Positions 1 through 9,194 of a stretch of DNA of 64,000 nucleotides are shown piece after piece. Made by a program: the position numbers and the translations under genes. Positions within the stretch are counted from its first letter, which is position 1, and each line of letters opens with the position of its first letter. Location: NCBI GenBank assembly GCA_018812715.1, contig JAHJCT010000011.1:1-64000 (forward strand), written 5' to 3'. The DNA is from Microcaldota archaeon. Its GTDB lineage: Archaea > Micrarchaeota > Micrarchaeia > Anstonellales > Bilamarchaeaceae. Under the pieces are notes generated by a model. That model saw only the letters and a program-made list of their open reading frames with translations, did no database searches and was not told where the DNA came from.

Positions 1-1
1 A

Positions 2-1573
2 GGTGTTGTAAACTCAACAACTACCTCAGTAAATCTCACAAACTGTGTAAACGGCACTGGTGTCCCACCAAATGGTGACAATGTCACTGCTCTAAACATC
101 TGTTCTCCAGATGTCACAGTTTACTACGCAAACATTTCTGTTGTTAAAGTAGATATGACCCCATTACCAGCTTCTCCAGGAGGGCTAGTACAATGGGAAA
201 TAAACATAAGTAATCCTGGTGAAGCTACACTTAATACAGTATTTGTTATTGACACCTTACCATCTGGCTTCCAATATGATGATTCTACTCCAGTTCCAGA
301 TTCAGTAGCAGGACAAATAATAACCTGGAACAATGTAGGACCATTGGCCCCGGGAGCAAGTACTTTGATCTTACTAAATTCAACAGCAGGATCTGTTGCA
401 AATGGTACATATTCCAACACTGTAACTGTAGTTGGTGTCCCACCAAACGGTGACAATGTCACTGCTTCTGATATCGCTTCAGTTGGTATATTCGCCGCCG
501 CGATAAATGTAGTTAAAACTGCAAATCCAACCAATCCATCATCAGGGGCTAATGTAACTTACACTGTTGTAATCTCAAATACAGGTACAGTCAATCTAAC
601 TGTTACTGTGATAGATACTCTCCCAGCAAATGTTGACTTTGAGGGCGCCACAATACCACCAACCAATATCTCAGGTCAAATTATTACATGGGAGAATCTG
701 ACTAATCTAATTTCAGGTAATTCCACAACACTTGTTTACAATGTTAGTGCAAGTTCAGCCGGTAGTTATACTAACAGTGTTCTTGCAATTGGAGTCCCAC
801 CAAACGGTGATAATGTAACCGACACCGATACTGCCTTCTTCAAAGTCTCAGGCGGAGGAGGAGGCGGAGGCGGCGGTGGCGGCGGAGGCGGCGGTGGCGG
901 AGGCGGCGGTGGCAGCAGCTCTGCCGGTGGAGCACCAAAGAGAAACTTCACTCTTCGACATATGTTTGTTCCATCTGTCGAGTGTTACGTAGATGATGAT
1001 TGTGAAGATACGCAAGCATGCTTTGATGGTATTTGCAATGATATAACTGGAGTTTGTGGATATGCAGCCAACCACACATGGCAATATTATGAATGCGGAC
1101 TTTCACGTTTCTGTCCTGTTTGTCCCAATACTTATATTTGCAAAGAGCACATGTGCGTAAAATACAACATAACAGGCCCAGAAATAATCTATGTTGGTGA
1201 AAACGCTACGATTTATGCAACAGAAAATGATGTACCATGTGCATTCTGTGATATCGAAGTAGTCGATTCCAATGGGAAACGATACTATGGAAGAACTGAT
1301 GGCATTGGAAGATTAGTATTGCCTCTTGAAATCGAAGGGCCTTACACATTCATACTTCTCAAGAGCGGTGCAGCTGTAAAAACTACTGTCGTAACTGTCA
1401 TTGCAAAAGGAGTTGAACTACCATGTTGTTTATTTGGACTTTGTGATCTTTTAGGTTTTGTAAGCTTCTATGGAATTTGCTGGTATATCTGGTTATTCAC
1501 AGCAATGCTACTCATATTGATCTTAGCTATTTGGTATAGGCATAGGAAAAAAGAGAAAGAGGAGAGAAAATGA
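2..1573 (+). CDS. Surface protein with DUF11 repeats, 5'-truncated by window edge
   Basis: The reading frame is open from base 2, so the N-terminus lies outside the window. Seen: at least two full and one partial beta-sandwich repeats of the DUF11 type (marked by NVTYTV, DTLP, GVPPNGDNVT), many N-x-S/T sequons, a 21-residue glycine tract, a cysteine-rich segment, one C-terminal membrane helix and a short basic tail (YRHRKKEKEERK). This is the layout of an exported, probably glycosylated, cell-surface or S-layer-associated protein anchored by its C-terminus. Just before the helix sits CCx4CxLxGx5GxCW, which also occurs in the next gene. The stop overlaps the start of that gene by 4 nt, so they are co-transcribed. 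DUF11 domains have no catalytic role; the exact function is unknown. Confidence 0.85.
   Translation, partial: GVVNSTTTSVNLTNCVNGTGVPPNGDNVTALNICSPDVTVYYANISVVKVDMTPLPASPGGLVQWEINISNPGEATLNTVFVIDTLPSGFQYDDSTPVPDSVAGQIITWNNVGPLAPGASTLILLNSTAGSVANGTYSNTVTVVGVPPNGDNVTASDIASVGIFAAAINVVKTANPTNPSSGANVTYTVVISNTGTVNLTVTVIDTLPANVDFEGATIPPTNISGQIITWENLTNLISGNSTTLVYNVSASSAGSYTNSVLAIGVPPNGDNVTDTDTAFFKVSGGGGGGGGGGGGGGGGGGGGGSSSAGGAPKRNFTLRHMFVPSVECYVDDDCEDTQACFDGICNDITGVCGYAANHTWQYYECGLSRFCPVCPNTYICKEHMCVKYNITGPEIIYVGENATIYATENDVPCAFCDIEVVDSNGKRYYGRTDGIGRLVLPLEIEGPYTFILLKSGAAVKTTVVTVIAKGVELPCCLFGLCDLLGFVSFYGICWYIWLFTAMLLILILAIWYRHRKKEKEERK
851..913 (+). repeat. Coding G-rich minisatellite encoding 21 consecutive Gly
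   Basis: Twenty-one successive Gly codons (GGC, GGA, GGT mixed) form a purely GGN tract inside an otherwise AT-rich gene, followed by Ser-Ser-Ser-Ala-Gly-Gly. It separates the DUF11 repeats from the Cys-rich stalk, so a flexible linker is likely. Codon mixing suggests selection on the protein rather than pure DNA slippage. The tract is expected to vary in length between strains. Confidence 0.9.
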
Positions 1574-2985
1574 AGGCAATCTGGATATTCTTAATATTGA
1601 CATTTGTTTCGTTTGCCCAGATAAACTCTACACCAATACTTACTGATCAGGAATATCCACATCCACTTTACTCATCATACTTCATAAACGGACAAGAAAA
1701 TACTACTACATATACATTTAGAGTTTACAATAATTATACTAACATCACATCTCCATTTATGTTATGGCTTGAGAGTAATTTCTCATGGTTTGATCCAGAT
1801 ACTTTCTATTATCATGTTGAGCCAGATGGTTTTGTTGGGAAGTACCATTGGCCTTATTGGGAAATCCCCTCTTTGTACCCTAATGAAACTGCTGAAATAT
1901 CATTTAGAGTAAACAGAAGTGTTGGCCTTGCAGAATCAATACTGGTTAATGGTGAAGAAATAGATAGATGGAGAAAAACCTGCGAAATACCTCCGTATAA
2001 TGGCACCGATGACAGCGCCGAAACAATATATACATTTTTAGATTCTTTAAATAAAACGCAAAACCTAAGCATTTACTATGAAACTGAAACACACTCTCTT
2101 GTTTATTTGCACACATATGGTAGCTTTGTAGTTTTTGAAATAAATGAAAGTGTCAGTGCAGTCTCTGATAAAGAGATTGTCTCTCAGATTGTCTTGGAAT
2201 ATATAGATTCTGTAACTCCTGAATCTTCAGCAAATGTTTCCAGATTATATGATATGCTAAAATACTCAAAACAACTCAAAGCAACCCCTGAAAGAGAATG
2301 TCTTATGTTAACCGGAATGGATAGATTTCCATGTGTTGACCGTGAGACATGTCTATATGCATGTTTCTCAGTACCAGTTTGTTCTTACATAGGTCAAAGT
2401 GGTTGGTCATTCATGGACACTATGCTTGATTACAAAAATAATCTTGATTTAACGAACTTTGCCTTAGATCAGGCAATCAATTCTAGTCGTACATTCTCTC
2501 AAAATCCGTCATACGAGAATGCTCAACTTGCATTTGAAGATGTTATCAATCTTAATAGAAATGAAAGCAAGATGATCCAACATCCATTATTTACTTCTTA
2601 TGGTTTCTGTGAGCCACCACAATATGGACTTGTCTATCAAATGGATGGCCGCCGTCATCTCCTGGATTATATGGAAACAAACTGTCTCTATGGAAAAGAA
2701 GAAATGATAATTAATGAAAGTATTCATTTGGCATCAAAAATCTTTTCACCACCAGAACCTATATACATACCATTACCAAACGTCACTATTGTCACTCCAA
2801 ATCAAACAATCATTTATGAAGAGCAGTCTTCAGCATGCTGCTGGACTCTCATTTGTTCCTTGGTAGGAGTAGAAAGGGTTGCAGGCTATTGCTGGGAATG
2901 GCCAGTCATTATAACTATTTTCTTTTTATCTCTTCTTTCAATAATAGTGATTGGACACCACCGCAGGAAAAATAGTAAGCTATAA
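1570..2985 (+). CDS. Membrane-anchored extracellular protein, uncharacterised
   Basis: 471 residues. It starts on the ATG that overlaps the previous stop (ATGA). Seen: an N-terminal hydrophobic signal segment ending near FAQINS, a large extracellular portion with about a dozen N-glycosylation sequons and scattered Cys pairs, then a C-terminal membrane helix and a basic tail (HHRRKNSKL). Directly before the helix, CCx4CxLxGx5GxCW aligns without gaps to the same position in the upstream DUF11 protein, although the rest of the two proteins is unrelated. The operon and shared anchor suggest both proteins are displayed, and possibly assembled or processed, together. I recognise no enzymatic domain. 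Confidence 0.8.
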   Translation: MKAIWIFLILTFVSFAQINSTPILTDQEYPHPLYSSYFINGQENTTTYTFRVYNNYTNITSPFMLWLESNFSWFDPDTFYYHVEPDGFVGKYHWPYWEIPSLYPNETAEISFRVNRSVGLAESILVNGEEIDRWRKTCEIPPYNGTDDSAETIYTFLDSLNKTQNLSIYYETETHSLVYLHTYGSFVVFEINESVSAVSDKEIVSQIVLEYIDSVTPESSANVSRLYDMLKYSKQLKATPERECLMLTGMDRFPCVDRETCLYACFSVPVCSYIGQSGWSFMDTMLDYKNNLDLTNFALDQAINSSRTFSQNPSYENAQLAFEDVINLNRNESKMIQHPLFTSYGFCEPPQYGLVYQMDGRRHLLDYMETNCLYGKEEMIINESIHLASKIFSPPEPIYIPLPNVTIVTPNQTIIYEEQSSACCWTLICSLVGVERVAGYCWEWPVIITIFFLSLLSIIVIGHHRRKNSKL

Positions 2986-3012
2986 AACGGTTAATTACTA
3001 TATGAGATCCAT

Positions 3013-5907
3013 ATGCAACAGAGGCTGGAGCTTACAGTAAGGGAGGATCTAAAGGATGTTCAAGGTAGTGATCTTACTCAACGTATAGACCATGCCTTTG
3101 GAATAAAAACAAAGTGTAATTTTGTAGACGTCTATAATTTGGGGCAGCACCTTTCTGATGATGAGATGCAGAGCCTTGCTTGTGATGTCTTTGCTGATAT
3201 ATCACATAAATATACCCTAAAAGAACCACTTTTCAAGAATTGTTGGCGTATAGAAATAGGCATGCTTCCTGGGGTCACTGATAATGTAGGTAAAACAGCA
3301 TCAGAGGCCATTCGCGACAAATTAGGAAAAGAAATTGATGTTTATTATTCTAGAATGTATGCAATTGAAGGTGCTTTGGATGTATCTATATGTGAACGCA
3401 TTGCTAGTATGCTACACAATTCGCTAGTAGAGAAGTTTATCATCCATCCCCCTGACACAGATCCAAATCCTTATTTACCAAAGGTTAATATCAACCATGA
3501 ACCCACTGCACAAAAAATCAGTTTGCACATGAGCAAAAAACGCTTTGAAGAGCTGGCAAAAGAAAAACTACTCTCTCTTTCTATTGATGAATTTATTGCC
3601 ATAAAGAAATACTTCAAACAGGAAAAAGTGATAAAACAGAGGTTAAAAGTAGGGCTTGATAAGAAAATAACTGATGTTGAATTAGAAGTTTTAGCACAAA
3701 CCTGGAGTGAACATTGTAAACACAAGATATTCAATGCCCTTATAAGCTATGAAGAAGCTGGCGAAACTCATGCCATCAATTCATTATTCAAAACTTTCAT
3801 CCGCGGTGCCACTGAACAACTGAAAAAACCGTATGTTATAAGCGTTTTCAAAGATAATGGCGGCATTATCAAATTCAATCATGAGTATGATATTGCAGTT
3901 AAGGTGGAAACACATAATGCCCCTTCTGCGTTGGATCCTTATGGCGGATCACTTACCGGCATTCTAGGAGTACAACGGGATGTCTTAGGCACTGGATTAG
4001 GGGCCAATCCAATAGCAAATTTGGATGTACTTTGCTTTGGTCAACTTGATATGCCACATGATGAGCTTCCAAAAGGAGTTCTTCATCCAAAAGTAATATA
4101 TGAAGGCGTAGTTCGTGGCATAGAACATGGTGGCAATAAGATGGGCATACCAACCGTCAATGGCTCGATAGTTTTTGAAAGAGAATATGCTTATCGCCCA
4201 TTAGTTTACTGCGGAACAATAGGACTAATGCCATCAATGATTGATAATCATAGAACGTCAGAAAAGATTGTAGAACCAGGATATCTTGCTATAATGGTTG
4301 GCGGAAGAATTGGAAAAGATGGCATTCATGGAGCTACTTTCTCGTCAATGCAAATAGATTCATCTGTTCCTCAAAGCGTCGTACAAATTGGGGATCCAAT
4401 CACTCAGAAAAAAATGCTCGATTTTCTTTTAGAGGCAAGAGATACTCTTCTATATGAAGCTATTACAGATAATGGAGCTGGAGGCCTATCTTCAAGCATT
4501 GGAGAAATGGCACAAATAAGTGGAGGATGCGAATTATACCTTGATAAATGCCCACTTAAATATCCAGGTCTAGATCCATGGGAAATACTAGTTTCAGAAT
4601 CTCAGGAACGTATGACTATTGCTATTAAACCAGAGAAATTAGACGAAATTCTTAAACTTGCTAAGATTCATGATACTGAAGCGACTGTTGTTGGTAAGTT
4701 TACTAAATCGCGTAAATTCCATGTTTTATACAAGGATGAAACAGTAGCTTATCTTGATATGGATTTTCTACATGAAGGCGTACCACAATTAAAACTCAAG
4801 GCATCCTGGAAAAGTCTTCTTTATAACGAACCAGCCATAAGAGGAACCAATTATTCTTCTACACTTCTGAAGCTCTTATCAGCACCAAACATTACAACTA
4901 AAGAAAGCGTCATAAGACGCTATGACCACGAGGTAAAAGGAACAAGTGTCATAAAACCAATAATGGCAGGGCCCGGAGATGCGGCAGTCATTCGCCCTCT
5001 TTATAATTCAGATGAAGGCTTAGTAATTTCTCATGGTATATGCCCTCGCTATGTTCATGATGGATATGCCATGGCTGCCCTTGCTTTTGATGAAGCCGTA
5101 AGAAATGCCATAGCGGCAGGAGCAAGATTTGGTTATATGGCATGTCTTGATAATTTCTGTTGGCCTGACCCAGTAAAATCAGAAAAAACCCCTGATGGAG
5201 AACAGAAACTGGGCAATCTTGTTCGTGCATGTATCGCACTTTATGATTGTGCTACTACATATGGCATTCCATTGATTTCAGGAAAAGATAGTATGAAAAA
5301 TGATTATTACTCTGGTGAACGCAAATACTCTATCCCCCCAACCCTTCTCGTTACCATGGTTGGAAAGGTGAGTTCTATTCACAAAGCAATGAGTTCTGAA
5401 TTTAAACAACCTGGTGATTTCATCTATGTTCTTGGAACTACCAAAGATGAATTGGGTGGAAGTGAGTTCTATAAGCTTTATAATGCAGTTGGTAACACTT
5501 TTCCGCAGGTAAATCTTGAAGACAATATGAAAATTTATAAAGCGCTTTCAGATGCAATAGAAGAAGATCTTGTTGCCTCTGTTCATGATATTTCAGATGG
5601 TGGTTTGGCAGTTGCATTTGCTGAATCTGCACTTGGATTTAATTTTGGAGCAGAGCTTAATCTTGATGAAATTGCTGCCGAAACAAGGAAAGATGAAGCT
5701 TTATTATTTGCTGAAAGTGCCGGCAGATTTATTGTGAGCGTTCCCCAAGATAACATTGGAAAATTTGAATATGTGATGCGCGGCACAGCTTGCAAAAGGG
5801 CCGGTAGAGTGAGGGGAGATAAACGTTTCATAATAAGAAAAACTGAGACTGCACTTATTAACGAGCCTATAGAAAAAATAAAAGACGCATATCTCAAGGG
5901 TGTTTAA
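3013..5907 (+). CDS. purL: Phosphoribosylformylglycinamidine synthase, PurS-PurL fusion
   Basis: 964 residues. It converts FGAR, ATP and an ammonia donor to FGAM in purine synthesis (cytosol). The body from about residue 200 is PurL: WSEHCKH near residue 231, then VKVETHNAPSALDPYGG with the nucleotide-binding glycines, and a second AIRS-like half ending near residue 950. Archaeal small-type PurL is usually about 720 residues; the extra 190-200 N-terminal residues look like duplicated PurS-like ferredoxin folds, so this resembles the PurSL type known from some bacteria. No PurQ glutaminase domain is attached and none is in the window. A TATA-like element (CTATAAAAC, about 2982) fits a leaderless ATG at 3013. 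The stop overlaps the argS start. Confidence 0.93.
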   Translation: MQQRLELTVREDLKDVQGSDLTQRIDHAFGIKTKCNFVDVYNLGQHLSDDEMQSLACDVFADISHKYTLKEPLFKNCWRIEIGMLPGVTDNVGKTASEAIRDKLGKEIDVYYSRMYAIEGALDVSICERIASMLHNSLVEKFIIHPPDTDPNPYLPKVNINHEPTAQKISLHMSKKRFEELAKEKLLSLSIDEFIAIKKYFKQEKVIKQRLKVGLDKKITDVELEVLAQTWSEHCKHKIFNALISYEEAGETHAINSLFKTFIRGATEQLKKPYVISVFKDNGGIIKFNHEYDIAVKVETHNAPSALDPYGGSLTGILGVQRDVLGTGLGANPIANLDVLCFGQLDMPHDELPKGVLHPKVIYEGVVRGIEHGGNKMGIPTVNGSIVFEREYAYRPLVYCGTIGLMPSMIDNHRTSEKIVEPGYLAIMVGGRIGKDGIHGATFSSMQIDSSVPQSVVQIGDPITQKKMLDFLLEARDTLLYEAITDNGAGGLSSSIGEMAQISGGCELYLDKCPLKYPGLDPWEILVSESQERMTIAIKPEKLDEILKLAKIHDTEATVVGKFTKSRKFHVLYKDETVAYLDMDFLHEGVPQLKLKASWKSLLYNEPAIRGTNYSSTLLKLLSAPNITTKESVIRRYDHEVKGTSVIKPIMAGPGDAAVIRPLYNSDEGLVISHGICPRYVHDGYAMAALAFDEAVRNAIAAGARFGYMACLDNFCWPDPVKSEKTPDGEQKLGNLVRACIALYDCATTYGIPLISGKDSMKNDYYSGERKYSIPPTLLVTMVGKVSSIHKAMSSEFKQPGDFIYVLGTTKDELGGSEFYKLYNAVGNTFPQVNLEDNMKIYKALSDAIEEDLVASVHDISDGGLAVAFAESALGFNFGAELNLDEIAAETRKDEALLFAESAGRFIVSVPQDNIGKFEYVMRGTACKRAGRVRGDKRFIIRKTETALINEPIEKIKDAYLKGV

Positions 5908-7708
5908 TGTGCTTGATGATTTGAAACATGAAATAGCAAATATGGTGGCCAATGCAACAAACACAACCCCAGAAGAAGTTTTACCCACTATCGAAGTAGG
6001 CAGATTTGGGGATCTATCAACGAAAATTGCATTCTCTCTTACTAAAGAAAACCCAGCAAAATTAGCATCTGACATAGCAAAAAAAATCAAAAAAACTAAA
6101 AACTTTGAAAAAATAGAAGTAGTTGGTCCCTACATAAATTTCTACTTTAGTGACAGTGCATATACAGTTATCCTATCCGACATCATCTCTAAAAAAGATC
6201 AGTATGGTGCTGGTAAAAAGAAAAAAGGCAAGATCATTGTAGAATTCCCCTCTGTTAATCCAAATAAACCCTGGCACATCGGTCATCTTCGAAATGCTCT
6301 TGTTGGTGATTCCGTTGCCCGTATTCTTGAGTTTGATGGTTATTATGTTGAAAGAGTAGACTATATCGATGATTTGGGCCTTCAAGTAGCTCAAAGTCTT
6401 TGGGGGTTTCTTAATTATGACATTGATCCAAAAGGCAAATTTGATCTCTGGCTTGGCGAACAGTATGTTGGTGTTGCAAAAAGATTTGAAAATGAGAAAG
6501 ACATAGTTAAGGGCGTGAGAGATGCACTTCAGGCAATGGAAGAAGGAGATAATGAAATAGCGACTGCAGCCAGAGAAATGGCAGAAAATTGCGTACGTGC
6601 CCAATATGAAACTGCATTTAATTTTGGGATTTACCATGATGTTCTTGTATTTGAAAGCGACATTATGCAGACTATCTTCCAGGAAGGTGTTGATTTTCTA
6701 AAAAATGCCGATGCTGTTGTTCTGGAAACCGAAGGAAAAAATGAAGGTTGTTGGGTTGTTAAATTTTCTCCAGATTCTGAATTTGGAAAAATGGAGAATC
6801 CAGATAAAGTTCTTATGCGGAGTGATGGCACTGCAGTTTATACTGGAAAAGATACTATTTTTCATCTTTGGAAATTTGGGAAACTTAAAAATAAATTCAA
6901 TTACAAACCTTTCACCAAACAACCAAACGGCAAAACGGCATACATGACATCTCCTGAAGGCAAATCAATGGACTTTGGCCATGCTTCAGAAGTAATAAAT
7001 GTTATAGGTGTTGAACAAAAATATCCACAGAAAGTTATTGTAGAGATTTTGAAAAGATTGAATTTCAAAGAAGCAAAACATCTGCATCATCTTTCCTATG
7101 AACACGTTGCTTTGCCTGAAGGTAAATTTTCCGGAAGAAGAGGAACATGGATTGGATATGCTGCTGATGATCTGCTCCAGGAAGCTAAAGAGTTGGTTAT
7201 GGAGAAAATAAAGTTGGATCTTCCAAAAATTGAAAAAGAAAATATTGCCAAAACTGTTGGTGTTGGTGCAATTAAATTTTCTTTTCTTAAAACAAGTGCA
7301 GACAAAAGAATTACCTTCAAATGGGAAGAAGCTTTGAGTATGGAGGGCGATTCTGGTCCTTATCTTCAGTATGCCTATGTACGCACAAAAGGAATTCTAA
7401 GAAAAACTAAAGAAAAAGCAAGCATATCCGCAATAACTTTCAATGATGATGAAAAAAAGCTTCTGAAAACAATGGCACAATTCTCTGATATTATTGCTAG
7501 ATGTTCGCGTGAGCATACTTCACATCATCTTGCACAATATGCACTTGACTTATCATCCGATTTCAGTCGTTTTTATACAACCTCTCCAGTACTCTCTATA
7601 GATGATGAAAAAATAAGAAAAACCAGACTTTCTCTAACTCTCGCTACAAGTATTGTTCTGAAAAATGCTCTGAATTTATTAGGAATAGAATGCCCAGAAC
7701 AGATGTAA
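5900..7708 (+). CDS. argS: Arginyl-tRNA synthetase
   Basis: 602 residues, class I synthetase charging tRNA-Arg. The start is GTG at 5900, overlapping the purL stop by 8 nt; this is the only start that keeps the N-terminal Arg-tRNA-synthetase additional domain. The nucleotide-binding HIGH motif (KPWHIGHLRN) is near residue 126, the degenerate KMSK loop is EGKFSGRRG near 407, and the all-helical DALR anticodon-binding domain forms the C-terminal 120 residues. Length and motif order are normal. It converges on rio1, with adjacent stop codons at 7708/7709. Confidence 0.96.
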   Translation: MFNVLDDLKHEIANMVANATNTTPEEVLPTIEVGRFGDLSTKIAFSLTKENPAKLASDIAKKIKKTKNFEKIEVVGPYINFYFSDSAYTVILSDIISKKDQYGAGKKKKGKIIVEFPSVNPNKPWHIGHLRNALVGDSVARILEFDGYYVERVDYIDDLGLQVAQSLWGFLNYDIDPKGKFDLWLGEQYVGVAKRFENEKDIVKGVRDALQAMEEGDNEIATAAREMAENCVRAQYETAFNFGIYHDVLVFESDIMQTIFQEGVDFLKNADAVVLETEGKNEGCWVVKFSPDSEFGKMENPDKVLMRSDGTAVYTGKDTIFHLWKFGKLKNKFNYKPFTKQPNGKTAYMTSPEGKSMDFGHASEVINVIGVEQKYPQKVIVEILKRLNFKEAKHLHHLSYEHVALPEGKFSGRRGTWIGYAADDLLQEAKELVMEKIKLDLPKIEKENIAKTVGVGAIKFSFLKTSADKRITFKWEEALSMEGDSGPYLQYAYVRTKGILRKTKEKASISAITFNDDEKKLLKTMAQFSDIIARCSREHTSHHLAQYALDLSSDFSRFYTTSPVLSIDDEKIRKTRLSLTLATSIVLKNALNLLGIECPEQM

Positions 7709-8434
7709 TTATTTCATTATTGATTTGATTACTTCTTCTTCATCTCTTTTTATTCCATGTTTACTAAAATATTTCAAAATTATCTTTACATCTCTTTCTA
7801 AGTACCTATTGGCGTGTGGATGCTCTTTTACGACTCCCTGCCCCCAATCTATAAAATATGGAACACTTCCGATCATAATGTTATATTCACTTACATCTGC
7901 ATGAACTAGACCTGCTTTATACATTTTTTTCATATCATTCAAAATAGAATCCAAATCTTTTTCTCCATGCAAAGGACCAACCATATCCATAGTTGGATAC
8001 GGCAATCCACCTTCTCCAAGAAATTCCATTACGATAATGTTATCCAAAAGATAGTACGGTCTTGGGGCATTAATCTTAGCCTTTTCACATATTTCCAGAT
8101 TTTTATATTCTTTTCTTGCAAATATTTTTACAATTTCTTTTTCCGTATGTTTTATCTTCTCAAATCTGGGGTCTCCTATCAAATATTCTTCTCTTTTTAG
8201 AAAAAATGCAGTTTCCACTTTATATATTTTCACTGCAATGTGCTTTCCATCAGAATTTGTTGCTCTAAAGACATTTGCCTCCTTACCAGTAGATATACAA
8301 TAATCTACTGCTGCAATTATCCCTTTTTTCAATAATTTAGAAAGTCCAAGAAGAGTGTTTTTGTCAAATACTTCGCTTTCTATCTTAAATCTTTCTTTAA
8401 GCTGATAATCTTCTTTGGAAGGTTTCTTTGTCAT
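7709..8434 (-). CDS. rio1: RIO1-family serine/threonine kinase
   Basis: 241 residues, an atypical protein kinase/ATPase acting in small-subunit maturation. The P-loop-like STGKEANVF is at about residue 45, the catalytic loop HADVSEYN at about 176 and the metal-binding FIDWGQG at about 194, all typical of RIO1 rather than RIO2 (no N-terminal winged helix). It is the last gene of a tight operon aIF2b - aIF1A - rio1, with 4 nt between the aIF1A stop and this start. That grouping with initiation factors supports a ribosome-assembly role. Confidence 0.93.
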   Translation of the reverse strand: MTKKPSKEDYQLKERFKIESEVFDKNTLLGLSKLLKKGIIAAVDYCISTGKEANVFRATNSDGKHIAVKIYKVETAFFLKREEYLIGDPRFEKIKHTEKEIVKIFARKEYKNLEICEKAKINAPRPYYLLDNIIVMEFLGEGGLPYPTMDMVGPLHGEKDLDSILNDMKKMYKAGLVHADVSEYNIMIGSVPYFIDWGQGVVKEHPHANRYLERDVKIILKYFSKHGIKRDEEEVIKSIMK

Positions 8435-8438
8435 GTAA

Positions 8439-8756
8439 TTAGACCTGGCCTTCTTCCTTTAGGATCTTTGCCTGCAATGGCCAATATCTCCAAATAATGT
8501 CTCCTTTTTTATCTCCTTCAATCTCCCAAATCTTGACTATTACTACATCCCCTTCTCTTACCCATACTCTATTTCTGAGCTTTCCTGGGATTCTACACAT
8601 TCTTTCTTTACCGTCTTTACAGGCTACTTTCATTCTTGAACCGCCCATTAATCCAAGTACAACACCGAGAACTTCCCCCTCTCTTGGCATTCTGAGACGC
8701 CTTCTTTCTTCATCTTCGCTTAGCTGAGGTTTTCCATACTTTTTTCCTGTCAACAT
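8439..8756 (-). CDS. eif1A: Translation initiation factor aIF1A
   Basis: 105 residues, OB-fold factor that binds the ribosomal A site during initiation. The N-terminus (LTGKKYGKPQLSEDEE) is basic and flexible as in the family, followed by the OB fold with MKVACKDGKERMCRIPGK and WVREGDVVIVK, and the end IIWRYW. The length matches archaeal aIF1A (about 100-110). It lies 1 nt after aIF2-beta and 4 nt before rio1 on the same strand, so the three are translationally coupled. Confidence 0.95.
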   Translation of the reverse strand: MLTGKKYGKPQLSEDEERRRLRMPREGEVLGVVLGLMGGSRMKVACKDGKERMCRIPGKLRNRVWVREGDVVIVKIWEIEGDKKGDIIWRYWPLQAKILKEEGQV

Positions 8757-8757
8757 A

Positions 8758-9165
8758 TCACCTTATTGCTGCTTGAGCACCACAACTCTCGCAGACAAGA
8801 TTACGCAATCGGTTGCCCATCTCTTCAATGTGTGTGTCCGGACGGTTGCATTGCTTACACATAACGTACTTACCTATGAACTCTTCAAGTTTTTTATTGA
8901 GTATATTCCCAGCAAGTTTTCTTTGTAATACAAGTCTCTCGCCTTGTTGTTCTGCTGGAACTGCCAATTCTTTTGTGAGGAATTTTGAAATAAATTGTGG
9001 GTCTCTTCTTATTTTTTCAGCAACAGCTTTGAAGTTTTTTACTATAGTTTTATTTCCTTCTGTGAAGTATTCGAATTTTGGTATCTCGAATCTCTCCCCC
9101 GTTGATTGCTTTTTTGGGAGATTTGAGTATATCTCATCTAATAAGTCTTCATATTCAGAACCCAT
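8758..9165 (-). CDS. eif2b: Translation initiation factor aIF2 subunit beta
   Basis: 135 residues. It is part of the aIF2 heterotrimer delivering Met-tRNAi. The core domain carries TIVKNFKAVAEKIRRDP and the C-terminal zinc ribbon has CKQC and CESC. It heads the aIF2b-aIF1A-rio1 operon. A TATA-like element on the minus strand (ATAAATATAAAG, about 9190-9200) lies roughly 28 nt before the ATG at 9165, which fits leaderless initiation. The length is normal for archaea. Confidence 0.95.
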   Translation of the reverse strand: MGSEYEDLLDEIYSNLPKKQSTGERFEIPKFEYFTEGNKTIVKNFKAVAEKIRRDPQFISKFLTKELAVPAEQQGERLVLQRKLAGNILNKKLEEFIGKYVMCKQCNRPDTHIEEMGNRLRNLVCESCGAQAAIR

Positions 9166-9194
9166 ACAGAATTAACAGAAGTAACGCTTTATAT

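Noticed and set aside
766-1084. Antisense ORFs encoding a poly-proline and an Ala/Thr-rich protein across the Gly tract
   Set aside because: They arise from the GGN tract read on the other strand; the plus-strand frame has domains and continues through.
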